From an uncultured Muribaculaceae bacterium (lineage in GTDB: Bacteria; Bacteroidota; Bacteroidia; Bacteroidales; Muribaculaceae), in assembly GCA_947177435.1 (NCBI GenBank), contig CAMWUM010000015.1, positions 1-15,208 on the forward strand: 15,208 nucleotides of DNA, written 5' to 3'. Below are positions 6,734-12,454 of the stretch, piece after piece. Position 1 is the stretch's first letter; each line of letters starts with the position of its first letter. Under the pieces are notes generated by a model, which worked only from the letters and a program-made list of their open reading frames with translations, did not search any database and was not told the origin of the DNA. A program made the position numbers and the translations under genes.

Positions 6734-8089
6734 TTAAGAAATGCTAAAAACGTCTATTCCACGCGTATTTTCTTGGGAGAGGATGCGCCAGGGCTTGGGG
6801 TAGAGGTTGTTGGCGCGGGAGCCGAGGTTTTTGACGAAGCCGAGGGGGTGGCCGCCGTGGGTGAGGAGGACGTAGCCTTTGGGGGCGTCGATTGTGATGG
6901 CTTGGCGCTGGAGGTATGCGATGGCTGTGGAGCGGTCGACCTCACAGCGGGGGAAGGCGTCGGGAGCGAGGGCCGTAGACAGGGCGAGTTCCTGCGATGG
7001 TATGGCGTCACGACCCTTAATGGTGGCTACGCGCAGGCCGGGAGAGATGAGGTCGAGCGCTTTTTCCATCTCGGCCAGGATCGGAGCGTGGCATTCCCTT
7101 ACGGCATACAGGTCATCCCCTTTTGGGCTGAGGCGCCAGTCGCTGTCTTGCAGCCACTTGGCCTCGGGGCGCGGCTGGACTGGCTTGGCTTTGGTGGAGG
7201 CTGCGCTGTGGCGCAGCCCTACGTTTTGGAGCTTTCTGACCACGGCAAGGAAGAGCCCCTCACCGCGAACGCGTCCGGGCAGGAAGCGATAGCAGGGTAG
7301 GGTGGTGCCGATGCCGTGGCATATCTCGGCATATGGCTCGAGTGCATTGACTGTGACGGGTTCGGCATCGAACTCGTCGACGAGCCACGCGAGGTTTTCT
7401 TCGTTTTCCTGGAGATTAAATGTGCAGGTGCTGTATATCAAGTAGCCGCCCGGGCGTAGTGCCTGCCAGACATTTGCGAGGATTTCACGCTGGGTGGCGG
7501 CGCATTGGCTGACGAGCGCGGGCGACCATTGCTCGACGGCCTGCGGATCCTTGCGCATCATGCCCTCGCCGCTGCATGGAGCATCGACGGCCACGATGTC
7601 AAACATCCCTTTGAGTTTGGCCAGACGGCGAGTGTCGCCACGCGATACGGCACAGTCGGGACTGCCCCACTTGGCCACGTTCTCAGCCAAAATTTCGGCG
7701 CGGCGAAAGTCGTACTCATTGGCCAAGACAAACGACCCCTCGGGCAATGCCGAAATGGCTGCCGTGGTCTTGCCGCCTGGGGCGGCGCAGGCGTCGAGGT
7801 AGCGCTGGGGTCGGCCATCGGCCAGTTCGCGAACGACGGCGGCGATGGCCATCGACGAGGCGTCCTGCACGTAGTAAAGGCCCTGATGCATGGCAGGGTC
7901 AAACGTGAAGCGCGGCCGCTCGTCGAGGTAGCAGCCATCGGCGCACCATGGCACTTGCTCGCCACGAGCCGTTTGTCCCTTGGCGGGATTGACGCGCACC
8001 GACACGGCCGGCGGCTCGAGCAGCGACTGAGCTAACGGGGCCAGCTCGGCGTGGCGGCTTATCTCGGCGAGAAATCCTGCGGGAAGCAT
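6734..8089 (-). CDS. RsmF/NOL1-type rRNA (cytosine-C5) methyltransferase
   Basis: A 451-residue SAM-dependent RNA m5C methyltransferase. The SAM-binding motif is DACAAPGGKTTAAI (99-112), and the two conserved cysteines are C172 in DAPCSGEGMMRKDP and C222 in YSTCTFN; C222 forms the covalent link to cytosine and C172 releases the product. After the catalytic core (about residues 1-270) comes a C-terminal region whose end, YVLLTHGGHPLGFVKNLGSR plus the WRIL ending, resembles the PUA-like RNA-binding domain of Bacteroidetes RsmF-like proteins. The start at 8089 follows the aminopeptidase stop by five bases and gives the usual N-terminus MLPAGFLAEI. The exact target base (RsmF or RsmB-like) cannot be decided from sequence. 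Confidence 0.93.
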   Translation of the reverse strand: MLPAGFLAEISRHAELAPLAQSLLEPPAVSVRVNPAKGQTARGEQVPWCADGCYLDERPRFTFDPAMHQGLYYVQDASSMAIAAVVRELADGRPQRYLDACAAPGGKTTAAISALPEGSFVLANEYDFRRAEILAENVAKWGSPDCAVSRGDTRRLAKLKGMFDIVAVDAPCSGEGMMRKDPQAVEQWSPALVSQCAATQREILANVWQALRPGGYLIYSTCTFNLQENEENLAWLVDEFDAEPVTVNALEPYAEICHGIGTTLPCYRFLPGRVRGEGLFLAVVRKLQNVGLRHSAASTKAKPVQPRPEAKWLQDSDWRLSPKGDDLYAVRECHAPILAEMEKALDLISPGLRVATIKGRDAIPSQELALSTALAPDAFPRCEVDRSTAIAYLQRQAITIDAPKGYVLLTHGGHPLGFVKNLGSRANNLYPKPWRILSQENTRGIDVFSIS

Positions 8090-8094
8090 ATAGG

Positions 8095-9369
8095 TCAGAG
8101 ATTGAAGAAATGGGTGAAGGCGCGGATGGTATAGTCGTGATCGATGGCCGATGCAGTTTCGCGCACCGAGTGCATGGCCCAGATGGCCTCGCCCATATCG
8201 ACGCCGCGCAGGGGTATCTGGCTCGTCAGCAGATTGCCGAGGGTGCTGCCGCCGGCCACGTCGCTGTTGTTGACAAAGTACTGGCAAGGCACGCCGGCCT
8301 GCTCGCAGATGGTGCGGAACACGGCAGCCGAGTCGGCGTCGGTCATGTATTTGCAATTGGCATTGACCTTGATTACCGGACCTGAGCCCAGGCGCGGATG
8401 GTTGGTCGGGTCTTGCTTTGATACGTAATTGGGATGTACGCCGTGGCCATTGTCAGCCGACACCATAAACGAGTTCTCGATGGAGCGCAGGTAAGTCACC
8501 ATGTCGCCTCCTTGAGCAATGTTGATGCGCAGCAGCAGGTCGGCCAGGATGGGCGAGCAGGCGCCCTGCTTGGTGCCGCTGCCAGTCTCCTCGTTGTCGA
8601 AGATTGCCATAACGCGAGTCATCTTGCTATCCTCCTTGCTGGCGAGCAGGGCCGTGAGAGCAGCGTGGCACATGCTCAGGTCGTCAAGGCGTCCCGACGA
8701 TATGAATTCATTGTTGATGCCCAGGAGGCAGGCGGGGGTGGTGTCGAAGAGACTGAGGTCGAAGTCGAGAATGTCGTTTCGGCTGACCCCAAGTTCGTCG
8801 GAGAGCATGCGCATCAGGCAGTCACCGGCATGCAGATGATCGTTGACTATTCCGGCCACGGGCATCATGTCGCGCTGCTTGGAGATTGGGTTGCCATCGT
8901 TGACCTGGCGATTGAAGTGGATGGCGAGATGCGGGATGGTGAGCAGCGGGCGTTTGAAATGCACGAGCCTGGCGGATGGCTTGAGGAGATTGTCGCTGCG
9001 GAGCACCACTCGGCCGGCTATGGAGAGAGGACGGTCGAACCACGTATAGAGAATCGGGCCGCCGTACACCTCGGTGTTGAATTGCAGGAAGCCCTCGCGC
9101 TCGTACTCGGCGTTGGGCTTGATGCGGAATCCGGGCGAGTCGCTGTGGGCGGATATGATTTTGCAACCGGCCAGCGGGTCGGTGCCTACGATGAAGGCGA
9201 ATACAGCGCTGTCGTTCTTAGTGACATAATGCTTGGCGCCGGGGGCGAGGTTCCACTCCTGGGCGGGGTCGAGACGAGTAAACCCTGCGGCTGTGAGTTC
9301 GTCGGTTATGGTTTTGACTGCCAGAAAGTTGACAGGAGAGTCGTTGAGGAAAGAAATGATGTCGCGCAT
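8095..9369 (-). CDS. M18-family aminopeptidase
   Basis: A cytoplasmic zinc aminopeptidase of the aspartyl aminopeptidase type, releasing N-terminal (often acidic) residues from peptides; members form dodecameric shells. The 424-residue length is typical. Metal ligands are visible: H75/D77 in SAHSDSPGFRIKP, an Asp in SGRLDDLSM (229/230), E260/E261 in IFDNEETGSGTKQGA, D306 in SADNGHGVHPNY, and a C-terminal His in AMHSVRET. The start at 9369 (MRDIISFLND) fits the family and lies 20 bases below a good -7 element; the in-frame ATG at 9447 would put codons through that promoter and add a non-homologous tail. The gene leads directly into the RNA methyltransferase (5-bp gap), so they are probably one unit. 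Confidence 0.96.
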   Translation of the reverse strand: MRDIISFLNDSPVNFLAVKTITDELTAAGFTRLDPAQEWNLAPGAKHYVTKNDSAVFAFIVGTDPLAGCKIISAHSDSPGFRIKPNAEYEREGFLQFNTEVYGGPILYTWFDRPLSIAGRVVLRSDNLLKPSARLVHFKRPLLTIPHLAIHFNRQVNDGNPISKQRDMMPVAGIVNDHLHAGDCLMRMLSDELGVSRNDILDFDLSLFDTTPACLLGINNEFISSGRLDDLSMCHAALTALLASKEDSKMTRVMAIFDNEETGSGTKQGACSPILADLLLRINIAQGGDMVTYLRSIENSFMVSADNGHGVHPNYVSKQDPTNHPRLGSGPVIKVNANCKYMTDADSAAVFRTICEQAGVPCQYFVNNSDVAGGSTLGNLLTSQIPLRGVDMGEAIWAMHSVRETASAIDHDYTIRAFTHFFNL

Positions 9370-9389
9370 AATATCCAAATTTATATCCG

Positions 9390-9423
9390 CAAATATACGA
9401 AAATAATTTGGATTAACGACAAA
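9390..9423 (-). promoter_or_regulatory. Promoter of the aminopeptidase-methyltransferase unit
   Basis: Minus-strand TATATTTG (9397-9390) is an exact TAnnTTTG -7 element. TTTG at 9423-9420 stands 22 bp upstream, close to the usual 19-21 bp for a -33 element. The -33 overlaps the T-tract of the preceding terminator, so the two units are closely packed. Confidence 0.65.
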
Positions 9424-9455
9424 AAGCGGCCGGTCTTGAGTAATCAAGGCCGGCT
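9421..9455 (-). terminator. Intrinsic terminator after the envelope cluster
   Basis: A 12-bp stem (9428-9439 with 9444-9455, two G-T pairs allowed) with a GTAA/TTAC loop is followed on the minus strand by TTTTTG (9425-9420). It lies 29 bp after the stop of the 90-residue protein gene at 9484. Confidence 0.8.
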
Positions 9456-9483
9456 GTATTTTGATAAGTAAAACGCTCGGGGA

Positions 9484-9756
9484 TTATGTGCGGGACTTGA
9501 ATTTATCCCATATTCTCTTGCCTATCTGGTAGGCCTTCATACCGTAGCTGGCGTAGCGCATGTAATCTTCCACGCGGGTCACCATCTGGCTGCCGGCGTT
9601 GTCAGAGCTTGTCATCTGTTGGTACTGTCCTGCGGCTGCGGCTTTGCCAAGCTCGAGCTTGGTGCGGGCCACTAAAGCCCTGAACTGGAGTTCGTCGTAG
9701 TTATAGCCTTTCCATTTTCTTTCGGCCAAGGCGGCACTGATAGCTGTTTGATCCAT
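9484..9756 (-). CDS. Uncharacterised 90-residue protein of the YtxH/holin-like cluster
   Basis: I do not recognise a named family. The protein is soluble-looking and helical: an N-terminal half with LAERKWKGYNYDELQFRALV, a small hydrophilic turn QQMTSSDNAGS, and a basic aromatic C-terminus YASYGMKAYQIGKRIWDKF. It has no signal peptide or clear membrane segment. Its ATG follows the holin-like stop by 3 bases, so it is translated together with the membrane proteins of the cluster and may associate with them at the inner face of the membrane. It is the last gene before a terminator. Function is unknown. Confidence 0.8.
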   Translation of the reverse strand: MDQTAISAALAERKWKGYNYDELQFRALVARTKLELGKAAAAGQYQQMTSSDNAGSQMVTRVEDYMRYASYGMKAYQIGKRIWDKFKSRT

Positions 9757-9759
9757 AAG

Positions 9760-10116
9760 TTAGTCAATTTTGCGGGCCGGGGGCTCAATGAATAATTTGG
9801 ATATGAAGCGTGCCACAGGATTGTATACGAGTTTGACTCGCAGCACGAAGAAAAGTCCGATAAGGAGGGTGAATAGTCCCGACACGGCCAGGTATACCCA
9901 ATAGGGCGATAGCGCGGCGTTGAGGGCTTCGGCCAGGCCGAGCACCAGGAAAACGAGGATGACTATGGCCAAGAGGTAAACAACCATGAATATCATCGAT
10001 GCCGAAATCAGAATAGTGGTCTTTTCGGCCGCCGTGTACCGGGCGTTCTCCATATATAGCTTGCCAAGCTTCTTGAGACTTTCGGCAAGAGTGGAAACAG
10101 AGTTGTCGGGAACCAT
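9760..10116 (-). CDS. Phage holin superfamily III-like membrane protein
   Basis: A 118-residue protein with two long hydrophobic segments, about residues 34-66 (TTILISASMIFMVVYLLAIV onwards) and 69-91 (SPYWVYLAVSGLFTLLIG onwards), preceded by a polar helix with AESLKKLGKLYMENARYTAA and followed by a short basic tail. This layout is that of the Actinobacteria/Bacteroidetes holin-like family (Phage_holin_3_6), which despite its name is usually chromosomal and lacks phage neighbours. Here there is no endolysin or phage gene nearby. It sits between YtxH-like and the 90-residue unknown gene, an order I recall from other Bacteroidales. It probably acts in the envelope; the actual role is unknown. 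Confidence 0.82.
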   Translation of the reverse strand: MVPDNSVSTLAESLKKLGKLYMENARYTAAEKTTILISASMIFMVVYLLAIVILVFLVLGLAEALNAALSPYWVYLAVSGLFTLLIGLFFVLRVKLVYNPVARFISKLFIEPPARKID

Positions 10117-10134
10117 AACCTTATCGCATTTTTA

Positions 10135-10326
10135 TCATTGATTACTTTCTATCTCTGCGGCAATCTTCTCGACCAGCAGGTCCATTTCGTTGCCACAGCA
10201 GAGGCCGCGGCTCTGCAGCGTTTCTTTGATCTTTACGCGGAGTTCTTCTCCTTTCATCGGGGCGAAGAGCAGGGCTACTGCGGCACCGGCCAATCCGCCG
10301 GCAAGGAATGTAAGCAAATATTTCAT
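10135..10326 (-). CDS. YtxH-domain small membrane protein (first copy)
   Basis: A 63-residue protein with one N-terminal membrane segment MKYLLTFLAGGLAGAAVALL followed by the YtxH signature LFAPMKGEELR and an amphipathic tail. The tail has a CC pair (GLCCGNEMD). YtxH proteins are small anchored envelope proteins often induced under stress. The ATG at 10326 is chosen because the upstream in-frame ATG at 10365 adds a polar stretch before the membrane helix. It lies between the second YtxH copy (55-bp gap) and the holin-like gene (18-bp gap). Confidence 0.85.
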   Translation of the reverse strand: MKYLLTFLAGGLAGAAVALLFAPMKGEELRVKIKETLQSRGLCCGNEMDLLVEKIAAEIESNQ

Positions 10327-10381
10327 AATGCGGTGCGTTTTTAAATAGTTGTTGTGCGTGTGCATGAGTGGAGGTTGGCGA

Positions 10382-10585
10382 TTAGGCCTGCAGTTCTGCA
10401 GCGAGTTCCTCAGCCAACATTTCGGCCTGTTTCTCGCTCTTGACGAACGGGCAGTTCTTCTTGATGAAGCGTGCTACGTTCTTGCGGGTGTCAGAACCTT
10501 TTTCGGGTGCGAAGAGCATACCAGCTGCTGCGCCGATTGCCAGGCCGCCTGCTGCGGCGAGTGCGATGTAAAGTGCTTTTTTCAT
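10382..10585 (-). CDS. YtxH-domain small membrane protein (second copy)
   Basis: A 67-residue protein with a glycine/alanine-rich helix (MKKALYIALAAAGGLAIGAA) followed by MLFAPEKGSDTRKNV, the same LFAPxKG signature as the neighbour. The tail is charged (EMLAEELAAELQA). The ATG at 10585 gives a normal YtxH start; the in-frame ATG at 10648 lies beyond the -7 element. It is the first gene of the minus-strand cluster and has its own promoter. The two copies share the membrane helix and signature but little of the tail, so they are old paralogs. Confidence 0.85.
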   Translation of the reverse strand: MKKALYIALAAAGGLAIGAAAGMLFAPEKGSDTRKNVARFIKKNCPFVKSEKQAEMLAEELAAELQA

Positions 10586-10624
10586 AACTGTAGAGATTAA
10601 GAAGTGAGAATTATTAAGTGTTTG

Positions 10625-10632
10625 CAAATATA
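10625..10632 (-). promoter_or_regulatory. -7 element of the YtxH/holin-like cluster
   Basis: Minus-strand TATATTTG matches TAnnTTTG exactly, 39 bases before the ATG at 10585. No -33 TTTG stands at 19-21 bp. The element is 34 bp from the ECF-like -35 element of the divergent nitroreductase gene. Confidence 0.65.
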
Positions 10633-10665
10633 ACACGGCTGGGTCCAAAAAGGTTTGCGAAGTTT

Positions 10666-10689
10666 AAACTTTTTATTGTGTGGTGCGTC
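10666..10689 (+). promoter_or_regulatory. ECF-sigma-like promoter of the nitroreductase gene
   Basis: AAACTT (10666-10671), 15 bases, GTC (10687-10689) followed by ATA. The layout resembles ECF sigma promoters such as the E. coli sigma-E consensus GGAACTT-N15/16-GTCTAA. No TAnnTTTG is seen upstream of this gene. The same AAACTT-N15-GTC occurs before the secreted protein at 11665. The -35-like hexamer lies in the palindrome GTTTAAAC. ATG is 25 bases after the GTC. Confidence 0.5.
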
Positions 10690-10714
10690 ATATATACTAT
10701 AATAATATAAGGAA

Positions 10715-11536
10715 ATGAAACAAGCGAAATATTCGGTGGTCGATGCCATCAAAAGGCGCCACAGCGTGCGCACATATCAGAACAAGCCTCTGTCGGAGGA
10801 GGATCTTATTAAGATTAAGGACTATGCGGCAGGGCTCTCCAATCCGTTTGGCGCGCAGGTTGTTGTCGGCATCTTGCAAAAAAATATCGGAGGTGAGCCC
10901 GTCAAGTTGGGCACTTACGGTGTGATAAAAGGCGCGTCTACTTTTCTCGGAGCGTCTGTGGCCCCGGGTGAGCATGCGTTGGAAGGATTGGGCTATGCCT
11001 TTGAGGATTTGGTGCTCTATGCCACATCGCTCGGTCTCGGCACCGTATGGCTTGGCGGCACTTTTAGCCGTGGCGATTTCCGTCGGGCTATGAACCAGCC
11101 CGACGGCTGGCTGCTGCCGATAGTAAGTCCTATTGGCTATCCGGCCGAGGGACGGAGCATGATTGAGAAAATTACGCGCAAGATGGCCGGCTCGGATAGC
11201 CGCAAGCCTTGGAGTGACCTCTTCTTCGATGGTGACTTCTTGACTCCTCTCACCGAGGAGGCCGCAGGCGAGTGGCGTGAGGCGCTGGAGATGGTGCGCC
11301 TGGCGCCGTCGGCAACAAACAGCCAGCCATGGCGGGTGGTGCGTCGGGGTGGGGAGTTTCACTTCTATGCCTCATGCAAAGACTACTCCGGATTTAAACC
11401 CATCGATATGGGTATTGCCATGCAGCATTTCGACGCCACGTTGCGTTCGCAAGGTATTGAGGGCCAATTTGTAACAGATAATCCTAATATGGTGCTCCCC
11501 GCTAATTGCGCCTATGTAATGACGTGGAGGCGATAG
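10715..11536 (+). CDS. Nitroreductase family protein (TM1586-like, duplicated-domain type)
   Basis: A 273-residue FMN flavoprotein of the nitroreductase fold, resembling the TM1586-type family in which one chain carries two halves of the fold. The N-terminal RRHSVRTYQNKPL (14-26) is the FMN-phosphate/isoalloxazine contact motif; GYAFEDLVLYATSLGLGTVW (93-112) is the core helix and strand; the second half shows the conserved RLAPSATNSQPWRVV (195-209) and DMGIAMQHF (231-239). Such proteins reduce nitro compounds, quinones or similar electrophiles with NAD(P)H; the natural substrate is unknown. The gene is monocistronic and divergent from the YtxH cluster, with an ECF-like promoter. Its partner in regulation may be the secreted Cys-rich protein downstream, 128 bp away, which has the same promoter type. 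Confidence 0.9.
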   Translation: MKQAKYSVVDAIKRRHSVRTYQNKPLSEEDLIKIKDYAAGLSNPFGAQVVVGILQKNIGGEPVKLGTYGVIKGASTFLGASVAPGEHALEGLGYAFEDLVLYATSLGLGTVWLGGTFSRGDFRRAMNQPDGWLLPIVSPIGYPAEGRSMIEKITRKMAGSDSRKPWSDLFFDGDFLTPLTEEAAGEWREALEMVRLAPSATNSQPWRVVRRGGEFHFYASCKDYSGFKPIDMGIAMQHFDATLRSQGIEGQFVTDNPNMVLPANCAYVMTWRR

Positions 11537-11580
11537 TGCCGGGAGAATGTTAAAGAAACGAAAATGGAGGGTCGATGGTT

Positions 11581-11608
11581 AAACTTTTTGGTATTTTACT
11601 CGTCTTAA
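11581..11608 (+). promoter_or_regulatory. ECF-sigma-like promoter of the Cys-rich secreted protein gene
   Basis: AAACTT (11581-11586), 15 bases, then GTCTTAA (11602-11608). This is close to the sigma-E type pair GGAACTT and GTCTAA, and identical in spacing and -35 to the nitroreductase promoter; both share TTAAACTTTTT. The start codon is 57 bases beyond. A dyad (CGTCT-TAAT-AGACG) covers the -10-like part. Confidence 0.55.
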
Positions 11609-11614
11609 TAGACG
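11601..11614. promoter_or_regulatory. 14-bp dyad over the -10-like element
   Basis: CGTCT (11601-11605), TAAT, AGACG (11610-11614) is a perfect inverted repeat directly on the GTCTTAA element. It could be an operator, an mRNA hairpin at the 5' end, or chance. No comparable dyad is present in the nitroreductase promoter. Confidence 0.35.
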
Positions 11615-11664
11615 TAAAGAGTTTAATTTTAAAACAGAAAGGATTTAATTAAAAACAAAGAATT

Positions 11665-12324
11665 ATGAAAAAGAAAATCATCGCTATAGCTGTAGCGCTA
11701 TTCGGCACCTTCGGCATGATTGCCTCCGCACAGATGCCTGACAAATCTTACAAGCCCCAAAAGTTCACCGACTTCGCCTTTGAGGGCGTCCTCCTTGAAC
11801 TCGACCAGCAGGCAAAGATTGATTCGATCAACGCACTCTACTTGCCCAACGGTCCCATGCAGTCAGCATCCTGCTGCAAGCAGGTCCGCGACAAAGATCA
11901 AAGCGCTGCCCAGTGCGCCAAGGACAAGTGCGTAGCCGGCCAGTGCCAGAAGGCTGAAGGCGTGGCTTGCGACACCGCTAAGTGTGCTACTGGTAACCGC
12001 CATGGCCGTCACCATCAAGCCATGCGCCAGGATCGCGGACAACGCCCCGGAGCAGGAATGGCCAGGAGCATGCGTCCCAGCCGCGAGTACGTAGCCGCCG
12101 TTAAGGAGGTGCTCACCCCCGAGCAGTACGTAACCTTCCTTGAGAACCTTGTCAATATGCCTCTTCCCGAACCCGGCCAGATGGTGCCCGCTATGCCTGG
12201 CCACGGCCAGAAGGTTGGAGCACGCGTAGGCCAGGGCCACGACAAAGGTCAAGCCAAGGATAAGAACAAAGACAAGAATAAGGATAAGAACAAGAATAAA
12301 GACAAAAAGAACAAACGCAAGTAA
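11665..12324 (+). CDS. Secreted Cys-rich, Lys/Asn-tailed protein with an LTxxQ-like segment
   Basis: A 219-residue exported protein. Residues 1-22 are a typical Sec signal peptide (MKKKIIAIAVALFGTF, cleavage near SAQ). The mature part has an LDQQAKIDSINALYL helix, seven cysteines between 70 and 107 (CC, CAKDKC, CQKAEG, CDTAKC), a His/Arg stretch NRHGRHHQAMRQ, and SREYVAAVKEVLTPEQYVTF, which resembles the LTxxQ motif of Spy/CpxP-type periplasmic chaperone-like proteins. The last 26 residues are a KDKN repeat ending in KKNKRK. The Spy-like motif and ECF-like promoter suggest an envelope-stress or metal-binding role; this is inference and I know no named family. It is alone between a nitroreductase and the pullulanase and ends in a hairpin terminator. 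Confidence 0.8.
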   Translation: MKKKIIAIAVALFGTFGMIASAQMPDKSYKPQKFTDFAFEGVLLELDQQAKIDSINALYLPNGPMQSASCCKQVRDKDQSAAQCAKDKCVAGQCQKAEGVACDTAKCATGNRHGRHHQAMRQDRGQRPGAGMARSMRPSREYVAAVKEVLTPEQYVTFLENLVNMPLPEPGQMVPAMPGHGQKVGARVGQGHDKGQAKDKNKDKNKDKNKNKDKKNKRK

Positions 12325-12336
12325 ACTGTATATATA

Positions 12337-12359
12337 TAGGGGCCTCATCGAGGCCCCTA
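12337..12359 (+). terminator. Hairpin terminator after the secreted protein gene
   Basis: A perfect 10-bp stem TAGGGGCCTC/GAGGCCCCTA (12337-12346 with 12350-12359) with a 3-nt loop begins 12 bp after the stop. The downstream stretch (ATGTTGTATATA) has only a moderate T content, so termination strength is uncertain. The T-A rich run before the stem could serve the other direction. Confidence 0.7.
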
Positions 12360-12397
12360 ATGTTGTATATAGAAGGGAGCAAATTCGTTCTCCGCAT

Positions 12398-12413
12398 GGG
12401 GCGCATGCGCCCC
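12398..12413. repeat. Perfect 16-bp GC palindrome upstream of the pullulanase
   Basis: GGGGCGCATGCGCCCC is its own reverse complement and lies 41 bp before the pullulanase ATG, in otherwise AT-rich surroundings. In RNA it could form a six-bp stem with a four-base loop. It is not followed by a T-tract, so it is not a terminator in the plus direction. It could be an operator for a regulator or an mRNA structure. I know no factor for it. Confidence 0.6.
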
Positions 12414-12454
12414 GTACAAAAAAGTATCACGAAATCTAACACCCAAAAAACTTT

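Noticed and set aside
9760..10116. Holin-like gene as evidence for a prophage
   Set aside because: No endolysin, integrase, capsid or other phage gene is near, and this family is commonly chromosomal in Bacteroidetes.
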